Positions 12,421 through 25,100 of a stretch of DNA of 64,000 bases are shown piece by piece; within the stretch, counting starts at the first letter, position 1, and each line of letters opens with the position of its first letter. The DNA comes from Callaeas wilsoni. Its lineage: Eukaryota; Chordata; Aves; Passeriformes; Callaeidae. The notes below the pieces were generated by a model, which did no database searches, was not told where the DNA came from, and saw nothing but the letters and a program-made list of their open reading frames with translations. A program made the position numbers and the translations under genes. The stretch is taken from positions 124,001-188,000 of the forward strand of contig VWPU01003223.1 in assembly GCA_013398955.1 (NCBI GenBank), in the 5' to 3' direction.

Positions 12421-14419
12421 AATGTTTGAGCATGTGAAAGATCTGGGAAATGCCAACTGTTTTAGGCTGGCATGTTTTAGCCTGTGATATATTGGCTTTG
12501 AGAACAATGCAGTTTAGAACAACTTTCAGTAGGACAGTGAGCTGCTGTATTTCAGAAGTGTCAGTGCACAGCTGCAGAATTAAGCTGTCCCATAAATGTT
12601 GCTATGTTGTCTAGAAGCTCAGCTTTCATCTGCAAAAAAAGCTTAAAATTTTAAAACACTAATTTTTTTTTCTAAGTTTAGGTCCTGAACTGCTCTTAGT
12701 TTCATTTATTGCATTCTGTGTCTCTTCCAGATTACCTGAGAGGCAACATGCTCTGTGTCCAGCCAGAGCACTGGATCAGCGTGCTGATGCTCCCTCAGAG
12801 GGACAATTTTTATATTCCCCTTGTTTTACCCAGCCTCTAATTTTCCTGTAACTTGCTAAAATGTGATGTCTTCCACATCACTGTTCTGTTGTCAAGTAAA
12901 ACTAAAATAGACTGGAAAATTTGAGAGTAACTTGGAGAAGATCTGATAGGATTGTGGAAGCCTACTTTTGCATATTCTGTGACTAAAAACCCACCCCAGC
13001 CCTCAAAAAAGAACACCTTAATTTTGCTGCAGAGGCAGTATCCAAATGTCCCTGTGTGTTTGATATGTGTGTTTGGATTCAGCAATGGAAGCACTACTGT
13101 ACATATATCATTAATGCACTGCTATTCCACAGTGGATTTTTCTTCTCAGCAGAGCAAATTTTCCTGTGTTATATTGAGTTCCTGGAGAAACCCTGAAAGG
13201 TGACTGAAATTTTAAATCTTGAATTGCATCATAATTCCTTCCTTATGAGACAGTCAGAAAACCCGTTCTGCAAAGCTAGATTCCATCTCCTTGCTGTAGA
13301 TAACAGGAAAAATAATTTTTTACTGTGTAATCGCAATCCTCTTACAAGGCTGCCTGAGTTAGGAATTCCGATAATCGTAAGTAGTATGCTTCCTCAACCC
13401 CTGTACTTACAAATCATTTACTTACTCAAGGCTTGTCTCCCTCAGTCAAAACCAACTCATCTGTTGTCAAAGAGAAAAGGATTACAGACTCAGAAATCTC
13501 CTTTTAATATAAATTCTGATATTCTGACTTCTATTTTCCTGGCTTTAATCTATGTTGAATTATTTCTGACATTATTTGAGATGAGAAAGAACCTGAAAGC
13601 TCTTAAAAAAATAATAGTAATAAAGGTAAATTCTTACTATAAGTTGCACTCAAAAATTTAAATTAAAGTCATGTAAGTTAGTGTGCTTCCAGTGAGAATG
13701 TCTCATTAATATTAATCTCCAGACTCTAATGAGAACACTAGGCTACTGTGTAATGCTAAAAGGCCACAGGTGTGACAGTTTTAGAGAAGGTGGAAGCCCT
13801 AATTCCCACAGGCTATTAAACATAAATCGTGCTACCTAATTATTAGGCAATTTCTTGCCAGGTTATTGAAAGGGTTAAGTTTTTTAGTGTTTATCTGTGA
13901 AAACTAAATGCCCACAGAAGACAATTTATCATACCTGGAGCAACATATCCTTGAATTTCCCTGTAACAGAAAAATGTGATGGAGAGGAATCTCTGACCCA
14001 ACTGCTTTATCAATATGCTAATTTATACCCTATGCAGAAGAATTCCATGGAAAGTCATCTTTTCTTCTTTTTTCTCCATGGATTCATGATCTCCTGGGCT
14101 GCTCTGTTTGTGTCACAGTGATGCTGGGTTGGCAGCATTGAACCTACACTGTTGCATCTCAGACCATGAAAACGAGATGCATCAATTACAAGTGCCTTGG
14201 TTGAGGGCACCCATGCCAAGGAAGTTACGGGAGAAAGCAGATGTTTCTATTTGGAAAAAAACCCAGCTATATATTTGCAGTTTACAAGCAGTAAACTGTT
14301 TTTAGCTAAAATTTTCTTTTCCAAGCAGCTTTTTGGGGGTTTTCTGTGTTTCCAGCACTGTGTATCAAGGTGTTAAGAAAATGAAAGGTTTGAAGCTTTG
14401 CTGTGTTCTCCACAGCTTA

Positions 14420-14450
14420 AGCATCCATCAGTTGGTCTGTGATGGATGCT
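14420..14450. repeat. Perfect short hairpin (11-bp arms, 9-nt loop)
   Basis: AGCATCCATCA (14420-14430) pairs with TGATGGATGCT (14440-14450) around GTTGGTCTG. It is in unique sequence; function unknown. Confidence 0.85.
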
Positions 14451-15459
14451 CAGTAAATAGTGTGGTTTAGTCTCAGGAAGGAAATCTCAGTTCACACTTT
14501 CCCTGCTGTGCTCAGGTTTGAGTGGTTAAAAAAAAAATACAGCCTAGAGTTTCTTTCTTGGGCAATGTCAGTGACAGCAGCCTTGGTGCACACAGGGAGT
14601 GTATTTAATCTGTTTGTGCTCCTAGACTTCACAGTGATGGATTCCATATAAATAAATAAAGACTCAGGAGATTTCGTGAGGTGCCATTGGAAGGTGATCA
14701 CAATTTGTCTTTACAAGAAACTTGTGGTAGAAACATCCATAAACTGTATACAAATATGTTGTCCATTCCTCCCTGAAAATGGCTAAAAATAGAGAAAAGA
14801 AAACAAACTTTTAAGGTGTAAATGTCCTTTCATTATTGTGCCTGCTAGTGTAGCTGTTGTGTTAATTGGTAATTCTTAATGAGTCCTCTGGTGGTTGAAC
14901 ATAATAGAGGAGGGACTGTGCTGTGTATGTTAAACCCACAAGTAAAATATGATTTTGTTGTCTTGAACTGGAAATTATTTACACGATGAACTGTACAGAT
15001 GGCTTGTAAAGGAAAATTACTCTTCCTTCTTGAAAAACCACTTGATAAATCACAGGCTTCTCTTTCTGTTTTCTTCTCTTTTAATGTCTAGAAAATCCAA
15101 AAGTTATGCAAATATGTAGTACTCCAATCACACTAAACACCTGGAAAAACATAAGTACTCTTAACGGATTACCTTAATATGCACCTTTTTTTATTTCTAA
15201 TATTTGTTGAAAAACACCTGAAGTCCTAGGCAATGTTTTTTAATTGGAAATGAGACTTTTTCCTGTGTTAAATGCGGTAAATGAATGTTGCATCTTTTGT
15301 AATTGACAGAACCAGCCTTTCTGAGTGGTTCACTAAATGCAACATATTATTTTTGCTTATTACTTTTTTTTCTGTAATAGGCAATGATAACACACAACTC
15401 AATTCATAGGTTTATTGCTACTTAAGAGCGGGCTTGAGTTTGAGTCACAATTGGGGAAT

Positions 15460-16396
15460 TGATTGGCCTTTCAGCCTCAGCTAGACAGCAGGTGCCCACC
15501 AAAGCTGGTCTGTCACTCCCCTCCTCAGCTGCAGGGGAGAGAAAATATGACAAAAGGCTTGTAGGTTGAGGTAAGGGCAGGGGGAGGTCACTCAATGATT
15601 ACTGTAACTGGCAAAAGAGACATAACTTGGGGAAATTAGTTTTATACCAATTAAATCAGAGAAGATTAATTAAAAATAAAACCAATTCTTAAAAACATCT
15701 TACCCCTACCCCTCCCTTCTTCCCGGGCTTGACTTCACTCCTAATGTTGTTTACCTACCCCCCTGCCCTGCAGCAGCACAGGGGACAGGGAATGAGGATT
15801 GCAGTCAATTCATCATAAGTTGTCTCTGCTGCTCCTTCGTCCTTCCACTCTTCCCCTTCTCCAGCATGGGGTCCCTCCCATGGGAGACAGTCCTCCACAA
15901 ACTTCTCCAGCATGAGTCTTTCCCATGGGGCACAGCTCTTCATGAAAGCGCTCCAGCGTTGGTCCCCACCATGGGGTCACAGCCCCCTGCTGGCATGGGG
16001 TCCTTTATGGGATGTAGGTGGATATGTGCTCCAGCATAGACTTCCATGGGCTGCAGGGAGACAGCCAGCTTCACCATGGTCTGCACCATGAGATGGTCTG
16101 CCTGGAGTGCCCCCTCTTCTTTCACTGACCTTAATCTCTGCAGGGCTGTTTCTGTCATTCTTACTCCGTTGTCTGGCTGCAATTGTGCAGGTATTTTACC
16201 CTTCTTCTTAAATCTCTTTATCCCAGAGGCACTTACCACCACTGCTGACAGGCTCGGCCTTGGCCAGTGGCAGATTGGTTTTGGAACCATCTGGCATTGG
16301 CAGTGTTCTACACAGGGGAAGCTTCTGGCAGCTTCTTACAGAAGCTGCCCTTGTAGCCCCTCTGCTGTCAAAACCTGGCCACACAAACCTAACACA
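15460..16396 (-). mobile_element. Solitary endogenous retrovirus LTR (avian ERVL-like), about 0.94 kb
   Basis: A long terminal repeat in minus orientation: its 5' TGTGTT starts at 16396 and its 3' end is near 15460 (approximate). I recognise it as an avian class III (ERVL-like) LTR. Landmarks are the GAGGCACTTACCACCACTGC region near 16225, a TATA-like ATTTAAG on the minus strand at about 16207-16213, and a repeated CCATGGG/CTCCAGCAT-type block over 15860-16100. A purine/pyrimidine-skewed segment at 15700-15730 follows. The poly(A) signal position near 15640-15646 reads TATAAA on the minus strand, so it is probably decayed. No gag, pol or env sequence and no second LTR lies next to it, so the provirus was reduced to one LTR by recombination. 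I could not identify a clear target site duplication. The short open frames inside are not genes. Confidence 0.85.
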
Positions 16397-19047
16397 GTTA
16401 AAAATTCCTGCTGTGATTCTTTATGAGAATGCAGCACGTTTGAATGCTTGTCCTGAAAAATTCAGGGTGGCTCTGCTCCTCTGACATGCCTTGCTCCAGG
16501 ACAGCAAAACTTGTAAACATGCATTTGAAACATGACAGTTGTGACACTATTGCTTCTACCCTGCAGTCTTCGGGTGTTTCAAGAAAAAAGTGATGCTTTC
16601 TTAGCCTTTTTGCTGGAGTTCTGTGGTACCAAGACACTGCCTTACTTCCATGCAGACAGTTCTAGAGCAAGGTCTTAAAATTGTTTTTTGGAGGTGTGGA
16701 GAGCAACTGAAGTTAAAACACAGTGGACTGCTAGTTCTTCAGGATTGCTTTCTTGGGTTTGCTGGATATCTGTATTCTCAAAGAGAATTTTACTAGCATG
16801 TCAGCTGTGGCTACCTCCTTTGTCCTTATTTTGTTGTAGTTTGGCTGATTTTATCCAGATCTGCTAGGAAAACAAAGGTTTTCAATCTCTCCCTGTTGCT
16901 GTCTCCTTATTCAGGACTGTTTTAAACCCATCACTGACTTTGGCAAGAAGATGAAGTCTCACAGTTATGATATTTGCCTGAGCTTCCTCAACAGTGTTAG
17001 GTTGGTTTGGAAGTGCCCAATGCAGGAAAATGTTGGGGTGTGGACTTCCTTTAGCACCAGAGATGCCAGTAAATCCATGTGAGCCAAGGCTTTGTACTGT
17101 CAGCTGACTGGGGAATGCCTTGGGCTTTCCAGCCTCTGGGAGGTGTGACAAACCTCATGGATGGGTCCTGTCCTTCTTGTTCAGCCCAGACAATCTGCAG
17201 AGGAGCAACTGCTTCATTCATATGAATCTTCCTCATGAAATAAAGATCTGCTGCAGTAAACCCAGTGATTAAGCTGCATCAGATCTTTATTTCATGATGC
17301 GGTGAATCTTTATTGATGATGTGATAATTTTTATGTCATGATGTGAAGCCACTGTTGATTTAACTGGTAGTCTTCTCCTTTGCTATCCTATAAGGGGAGT
17401 AAATTGTATCAGGTCTAACATGGTAGATCATATGGTGTCCATTCCCTGCCTCACTCCTCCTTGCTTGTCCCTTGTTCAAAAGGGCTGCATGACTTTGGTT
17501 ATCCCTCTGAAAATACAGCAAATGCTCTACACATTACATTTCTAACCTTTCATTGCCTCTGAAGTCCAATGGAATTTTGGTATCTAAAGGTACGTGCTCT
17601 AAAACAGAAAACAGCACCAAATATCATTACTTGTAGAAATTTATTTATTTTTCTTCAGTAAATATTTAATCTTAATGACTTTGTAAACAGCTTGCTGTTT
17701 GCATTTGGGGGATAGAAAGAAGAAAGAATCCTTGAGAGAACAATATCAGATTATTTGTTAAGGAAAAAAGCTTTAATACTTTTTAATTGCATGATTTAGA
17801 GTCTTCTGTTATTAGCATAGTTGTTTAAAGACAAGCTTTTCCCTTTAAGTAGTGGAAAAAAATACAATTTTTTTTAATCCATTCCTTAAAAAGCAAACAA
17901 AAAATCAGCTCACTTTTCCTGAGGACAAGGCAGTGCCACATCAAAAGAAGGTGGATAATGAGACAACGTAGGACATAATGTTAAAATTTGAAAATAACAA
18001 TCCAAAAAATGTGTTGCTGTCTGAGCTGATGATGAGAGAGAGCCTGGAGATGGGAAGGCTCAGGGGCAATTTTATCACTGTGTGTAAATGCCTAATTAGA
18101 GAGAATGAGGATGGTGGAGGAGTGCCCACTGATGGTAGAAGAGGCAGTGGGCAGAAATAAAAACCCCATGAAGTTCCATCTGGTCAAAAGGAAAAGCTTT
18201 TTCTCTTTTAGGGTGATCAGATGCTGGAAAAGATTTTGTAAAGTCTCCATCTGAGGAGATGCTCAAAACCTGACGGGGCATGGTCCTTGGCAGCCTGCTG
18301 TAGGCAGCTCTGTCTGAGCAGGGGCAGAGGCTCTCTCTAGCAGTCTTCAATGTTTCTGTGAATTACATGGAAATTCACTGTGTGTAAAAGATGTGAAATG
18401 TCCATATCGTGTAGGATGGGGAATTGTTTAGGAGGTAAGCAATTGGTTTTCAGCACTTTTTCAAGCTTTCTGTGATGTAGGGACTTGAATGAAGTTAGGC
18501 TCTGAGAAAGGTTACTTGCTACAAACTTCTGCATGTGGCACATCACTGAATTCATACCAGAGTCCTCCCAGTGGAGGAGCATATTGTGATACAGAGCACA
18601 CTGCAGGCTCTGTACAATTTTGTCTAGGCTGGCTGGATTCTTAAGAATAAGAAGCTCCAGTTTTCCAGTGGTTGTGCAGGTTGATCTGAGCTTGGTCTTC
18701 TAGATATCATCCAGCTGAAAACAGATTTATGCTCAGAAATGGTCAGAGTGCACATATTCTTTGGGGTTCTTTTTGACTCATACTTAAAGAATCCCCAAAT
18801 AAATATTTAGAAGGTTCAAGCTAAGGCCTGAATCAGCTCAAATCTTCCTTTAAATACAGATCGTATGCTTAATTCTCAAAGAGCTAGATAAGTAGTGGTT
18901 TCAGAGAAATTAGTAGTTCTGTACACATAAGCTCGTTTGCCTCTTTTCCAGGATAATTGGTGGTATTTTAATACTGTACTGGTTTGGACTGGGCCAGGAT
19001 TAAACTACATCAAATACATGCTCTATTTGTGCAAATGAGTTTATTCC
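16397..19047. other. Unique non-coding DNA
   Basis: No gene or family repeat is recognised outside the hairpin and tandem repeat at 17216-17347, which is annotated separately. Short open frames are not protein-like. Confidence 0.55.
17216..17347. repeat. Long near-perfect hairpin with adjoining 21-23-bp tandem repeat
   Basis: The arms at 17233-17256 and 17274-17297 are reverse complements over 24 bases with one mismatch (CTGC against CTGA in the minus copy), separated by a 17-nt loop. To the right the arm motif continues as three head-to-tail units: 17283-17305, 17306-17326 and 17327-17347, each of the form ATCTTTATTTCATGATG followed by GTGA, with a few substitutions. A 12-bp palindrome, ATTCATATGAAT (17216-17227), lies just left. 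I do not recognise a transposon family; a decayed foldback element or a microRNA-like precursor are both possible. Confidence 0.88.
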
Positions 19048-19108
19048 TGGGGCTTTTTTTGGTTGTTTTGGGGGTTTTTTCCCTTTTTTTTTTCTTTTTT
19101 CTTGTGAT
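19048..19108 (+). repeat. T/G- then T/C-rich low-complexity tract
   Basis: GGGGCTTTTTTTGGTTG followed by GGGGG and long T runs (poly-T interrupted by C at 19080-19102). It is similar to the two tracts upstream but shorter. Confidence 0.85.
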
Positions 19109-22100
19109 GAATAGCTAACTACTAAAAAACCACCATTCTGTAGTAGAAGCTTATATTAACCTCAATTTTTGTCCAGTTTTGGCTTTTATTCATTTTAATG
19201 TTATCGCCTGCAGTTGTTTTAACAAACACACAGCACATCCTTTCCAGACTTAAAAAACATCCTTTCAGTGAAAAATTTGGTGCAGAATGCTCATTCTACA
19301 GATTTATATCACTGTTTATACTTCTAAACAAATATTTACCTTACAATGAGATTCATTTTGAGAGCTCCTAAACATGTATTGTTTTTCAGGCTGTATGCAG
19401 AATCCCGTAATGGAGAGAAATATAATTCCTAAGTACTGAGATGCATACCAGCATATACAAACCAATAACCAGCACAGTATGATCTGAAGAAATGACTTCC
19501 CCCTATACAGTGCATGTTCTTTAAAGAGAGCAACCACTGCTTTCTTGCTCATTGTAATTCACACTGCGTCCAGCACTACTGGAAAACTAATGAAAATGCT
19601 GGGAGTATAAGGCTTTATTTTACTGTTGAGAATTCTCACTGGTTACAATATTATGTTGTGCCTAATTCTCCTGGTACCACGTTTTTTTAACAGTGATTTC
19701 TATTTTCAACCCAGTGATCCATTTCATGCATTAACCCCCTAAGTACTGGATGTACCGTGTAGCACAAAGGAGCTTTCAGAGCAAAATGCTTTTACTAGAT
19801 TTATTGTAAATAGGAAAAATCTGCTCAATCAGTTAGAAATCTTGTAGGCACAGGTTCAGTGGCATGGAAATCTGGGAAGCAGCTCTTTTTAAGTCCACTT
19901 CCAAAAAGATGAAAGTGCAGGAATAAAAGGAGGAGGTGCTGGTTTAATTTTTTCATCTGAGACTGCATGATATGAAGTGATGCAACTGTTGCCATAGTAA
20001 AGTTAAATTGAATTGACTACAAGCCAGTCAACACCACTGTGTAATATTCCCCCCACCCCCACAAGCAAAGCAAAAGGATAAACACTTCTTGATTGATTTT
20101 GTTTTCCCCCTTAAAATAAGGAATTATAGGAACTGATTTTAGAACTCTCTTAAAAAAATATAATTGCCAGCAGTGAAAAGTCAACTAATATTTTTTGGAT
20201 TTGAGGCATACTGTGTTTCAGATATAATTCATGTTTTCTATCAAAACTGTCCTTCATGAAGCACCTTCAGTTGTCAACTGTGAGATAAAGGGGTCACCTG
20301 CTCAGTTAACTGAGAGAGTATTAAAATGTGGAAGATAATACCACTAGAATATTTTAAATGGTATCTTTACACATCTGTTTAAGTTTTGGCAGAATTTACT
20401 TTCATCCTTGCCTTGTTACTCAAGTGTAATTTATAATGCCTCTGAGGAATTCCCTTATCTCCCTCTCTACTTCACCCAACATACACATACATGCAGGGAT
20501 TGAGAGACCAGGAAATATCACGTCATGGTCCGTGTTCCTTAGTGTCTAACTTTATGAGACATCTAGGAGGGTGTGGCAATAAAATTTGGTTGTTATGAAA
20601 TAAAAAATAACTTCTGGTGGTGTTAGTGTTCATATTTCCATGATTCAGGAGTTCTGTTAAGATTACACAGTGGGGTCAGTATGTGAAGTGTTGCTACATC
20701 GTTAAAGCCATTAAAACATCAAACGCATCTGAATTCCTGTGACCAGAGCAGGCAGACACGGAGTACAGAGGCTCATCGATATTGAGATCTATTTCTAACA
20801 ATACCCTCCTGCAGTGTAGAGGGTGAGGGATGACAGCCTTTTTCAGAGGCCTTCTTTTACTTCAGAGGTTCTTAATTTCTTCTTATTGCCGCGCTTGAAA
20901 ACTTTGAGCAACACCTTAGGGGCCAGATGCTGCAGTGTGAGCCTCGAGTCTTGAGTGCCCCACTGACCTCCAGGTGCTGGTTTCTGTCAGGTCCTGTGTC
21001 TGTGCCATGTCTGCCGGTCTCCAGGGTTGTTTCAGATGCACAGTGCATCTCGCATGGCTCTCAATTTTAAGTAATCTTGCTTCAGGCAGCTGATACCCTC
21101 ACTAATGCGATTTGCTCTTTCAACTTTTCCAGAGAGGCAGGAATACTTTAAGGGACTTTATTTTATTTGAAAGGGTGCTTATTTTGTGCTGTTGCTTTAG
21201 GGGGGGAAGGCAAACTGGATAAGTGTTTCTTGCCCACTGAAGGCAGAAATGCTGATGTTGCTCATAAACTTGTGAAAGAACTATCTCCCTCACGGCTGTA
21301 TTGCAGACAGGCTTCTCCATCAGTACTGAAGGCTTGGCCATGTCAGAAGGGCTGACCATGGCCATTATTTTGGAGAATAGGTGGTACCTTCTATGTCTAC
21401 AACCTGTGTCCTTCTTTGTCTCGAATATCCAGGTTTAAAATAGATGACTGATTAACTTTTTTAGAAAGAACACCCCAGCAAACCCTAACTTGTTAGGTAT
21501 CTGAAAAATCTCAGGTATTCTCCATTCTTGCAGTGAAGTGTTATGCAGCTGTTAAAACTTGCATGATTTTATGATAGAACTAAGTATCTTCCATCATCAT
21601 CAACAAGCTGATTGCAGCTGGTCCCAAGGCCTTGAATTTGATTGGCAGGCTTTAAAAATAGCTTTCTTGAGTTAGAAGCTTAGAATCCACCTAAAAGATG
21701 AGAAACAATAAATAAAAGAAACAAAAATATTATTTGAAGTGAGCCTGGGAGAAGGGGAACAGCTGTAGGTACTTGTGGCCCATCCCATCATTCAGGGAGT
21801 GCAGTGTGACACAGCACTGGTCAGCATGTTACAAAATGGCACATATTGTTGTTTGCAAAAGCAAAGCCCTAGAAAACGCCCTACAAATGCTGCTCCTTGA
21901 TGTACACAGGAAAGTGCAGATTTGAAAATTTAACAAATAGGCAATGGACCTCACTGTCCTTGGCAAACTGGGAAAAAAAATCTCAGGGATATAGAGAGAA
22001 ATGAGAATAGGCCAGAGAGCACCTTGGTGGTCAGAGAGCGTGTGTCTGAGTGGAGAGAATAGGAGAAACCAAGGTGAGCCCAAAGAGACAGGTGGCCTGG

Positions 22101-25100
22101 CCACAGTGATGGGAAATGGATAGCATGTGGCCTGGCCACATGTGGAAACGGGTAGGAGTAAGGAACAACTACATTTGTCAAAGGTAAGATGTAGTCTTGC
22201 AGCCTGTTATATCTTTAAAAGATTTTCTTGTTTAAATCTGCTCACACACAGATAAGGTTTCAGCTGTGAAAGTACGTGAATACACTTGACAAAATGGTCA
22301 ACAACAGTGTGTGCCGTTTCAGTTCAATTCACTTGAAGCAAATGTCTAGGAAATAATTTCCCTTATTTTTTCTCTACCTGTACTACAGACATCAAAGCTG
22401 TGGTTACTCAGATGTCTCCTTTCTCCAGCAGCTGATGTTTTTCTGCATTCTCTGAAAGCATATTGGAGTGCTGCAGTGTTCAGTTGGTTTTGACAAGGAA
22501 TGTTGATTCTCTTTGTGTCCTCCCCTCGACCATGCAAAAATAAGGCTTTGGTAGTCAGCAGTGTCCCTGGGGAGGCCTTGTTCTGCAAAACATAGAATAG
22601 ACTGAGGTGATTGCTAATGGGGTGGTATGGTGCTGTCTTCATCTTGCTGCCCTTTTATCTACTGCAGGGCTTTCTTATTAAAGCATTGGCCTGATATGTT
22701 CATGCTAGTGAGTTAGGTATAAGAAAAACAGTTGTTGAAGAAGCATCTGTCAGCTAAGTTACACTGACTTATCACTATTGATTAGCAAGTGCTTATCATT
22801 ATGTCTATTGACTACTTTTGTGGACTGGCATTTTCAAGAGATTATTTTATTTTATTGCATCCTCTGGCTATTACCAGTAAGACAAAGCCTCCTGTATTTC
22901 AATTGAGCTCATTCATTATTTTTCATTGTCTTTTGTATTACAGCCATTATCTTAGATCATGTAGCTGTAGTAGAAACAATATTTATAGGACACAGTTCAA
23001 TCTCTATGAAAAGGAAACCCTTCCAGATTCTACCCTATGAGAAGGAAAGACTGTTGTTGTTTTAATGAGATAAAAAGGAAAAAAAACCCCAAACATGCCA
23101 CAAACAAACCATAGGTGTTAGAGAAACAGTATCATATCTAGTTCTTCTTTAAGACAAAATTTGCACCCTTAATTTACATAATAAAATTGTAACCACAGTA
23201 GCACCGTCAACACCAATGTTACGTTGGGCCGACTCTGGATCAGAACTGCATACGAAACTTTAACCTTCATGTGAGTAAGTGGTGAAGGTGGTGATGTGGA
23301 ATATGTGTATTATTGATGGGCTCTATTTGTCTTCATGGTTAAGATTATATTTTAACCATCGTGGAGGGCCTCTGTGTAAAGAACCTACTCTCCCACCCTT
23401 GCCAAGAATTTTCTCAGCTCTTTTTTCTAGTATTTCGCTAACTTTTACAAAGACGGAATACATGGTGTTGCCATTTTCCACCATTAAATCTTAATGGATT
23501 AAATCCTCATATTTTAGCCTTGTGTTTGGAGGAAAAAAAACCAAACACTTAAAAAAAAAGTTAGATGTCTCTTTCCTTTGATTATTGATGAGAGCTGTAT
23601 TTTGGGTGATAAAAACCAGAAGAGATGCAAAAGGTTGCTTCATCAGGAGAGAACAGGAGCAAGTCCCTTGAGGACTGCCCCTATCTGTAGCTGTTGCAGA
23701 GAAAGCAGACCTTGACAAACCCTGTGCACAGGTCAGAGCTTTCTCCAAGCTTGAGAATTACTAATGGGAATCCATTTTGCCCTCTAGAGACAGCTAAAGG
23801 TGGAGTGGGCTGACTGGCTATTACATGAATGTGGCTTTAAATGTAGACAGGCATTTAAAGCCTTGTGCCATATAAATTAGAATTTCAGCTTACAGGATTA
23901 CATTTTCATGGAATATTTTTCCTATAAAAAATGCAAGTAGCCTAAACGCTCCTGTTTTAGACAGTGTTTAGAAAGAAGTGTTACGGTCCTAGAAATGAAA
24001 ACAAATGCTGTTCTTTTCATATATGCACTTTAGCTTTCCAGTGTCTTTGTGCATTTAGTCTTTCATTCGTTATTGCAGGTGAGTGTGACTTTTTTTTTTG
24101 GTGCTAACTGCCCTGGAGAAGGAGTATGCATTGGTGGGAACTTCAGACAGTAATGGTAAATGTTGAGATATCTGTGTCTCTGATCTGTCTGCACTTACCT
24201 GAAACTTAGCTAATGGCAGTGTAGTCTCCAATCACTGAAAGAAGGACTTTGAAATTAGAAATTAGAAAAGAACTTCTATCAGGAAAAGATGGAAAATGAA
24301 ATGGATTTTGTCTCCTTTATAAAATGTTGTAGTGTCATTAATTCAAAACTTTTATGTGATGGATGAGCCCGCATAATGTTATATGGGAAAAACTTGCCAA
24401 AGCTTACTGTAAAGTCCCATAAACTCTCCATATGGAGAAATGCTACAGTGGTAGCTTTCTCAGACCAAAGAGTTTAGAATTATATGTGATCTGTGTCTAA
24501 GACCACTGGCAATCAGTACAGATACAGAAACCAGTTCTACAATTTTCTCTTTGATTTCACAGATGCTGGGATTTGGCAGAAAATTTTTTTCCAGTCAAAT
24601 CTCAGCATGTAGGCGAAAGGCTTCTTGCCACCAAGGGAGGTGAAATAGGGGCAGCAAAATGTTGGTAAGCAAGCAGTTCTTCACCTTGTCTTTCAGGCTT
24701 TGTTGTCCTAAGATTATTTTAGATGTTTCAGGCTACATGGCAATAATAATAGTACTGAAATAAATCTGAATGAAATGAGTTTTTTTCTTCTTATTTAATT
24801 TATTTTCCATGAGTTTCTATTTTCTTCTTTCCATCTGTATTTTCTTTTGTTAATATTATGTTTTCTTCACTGCTACTAGTGTAACAATTCCTGGAATATA
24901 CTTTAGAGATTGTGACGTTTCAGAAGATTTGTAAGGTTCGAATAACACCAAAATGTCCAGTAGACCAGAGATGCTTATAAAAATTTTTCTGTAAAGTATT
25001 ATCATAGCTTATTCTTCCCTCTCCAGCAGGCTGTCCAAGTGAGCTTTCATGGCTGCATGCCATTAGTCACTGAAGCTATGTGGTAAAATAGTTTTGTTGT

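Larger units (their letters stand above)
10787..15459. other. Unique non-coding DNA
   Basis: No gene or transposon family is recognised. Contents include the T/G-rich tract at 12286-12420, an 11-bp-arm hairpin at 14420-14450, and a slightly GC-richer patch at 11395-11645. Open frames of 153 codons (13200-13661) and less have no recognisable domain, no promoter-like context and AT-biased composition typical of chance frames. Confidence 0.55.

Noticed and set aside
12731..12839. Possible terminal exon after a TCTCTTCCAG acceptor, with about 36 open codons
   Set aside because: Two different frames are open, which argues against coding constraint. No donor or poly(A) context supports it and the peptide is not recognised.
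13200..13661. 153-codon open frame on the plus strand
   Set aside because: AT-rich chance frame with hydrophobic and lysine-rich runs and no recognisable family.
24930..24945. tRNA B-box-like GGTTCGAATAA
   Set aside because: No A box at the right distance and no cloverleaf can be folded around it.
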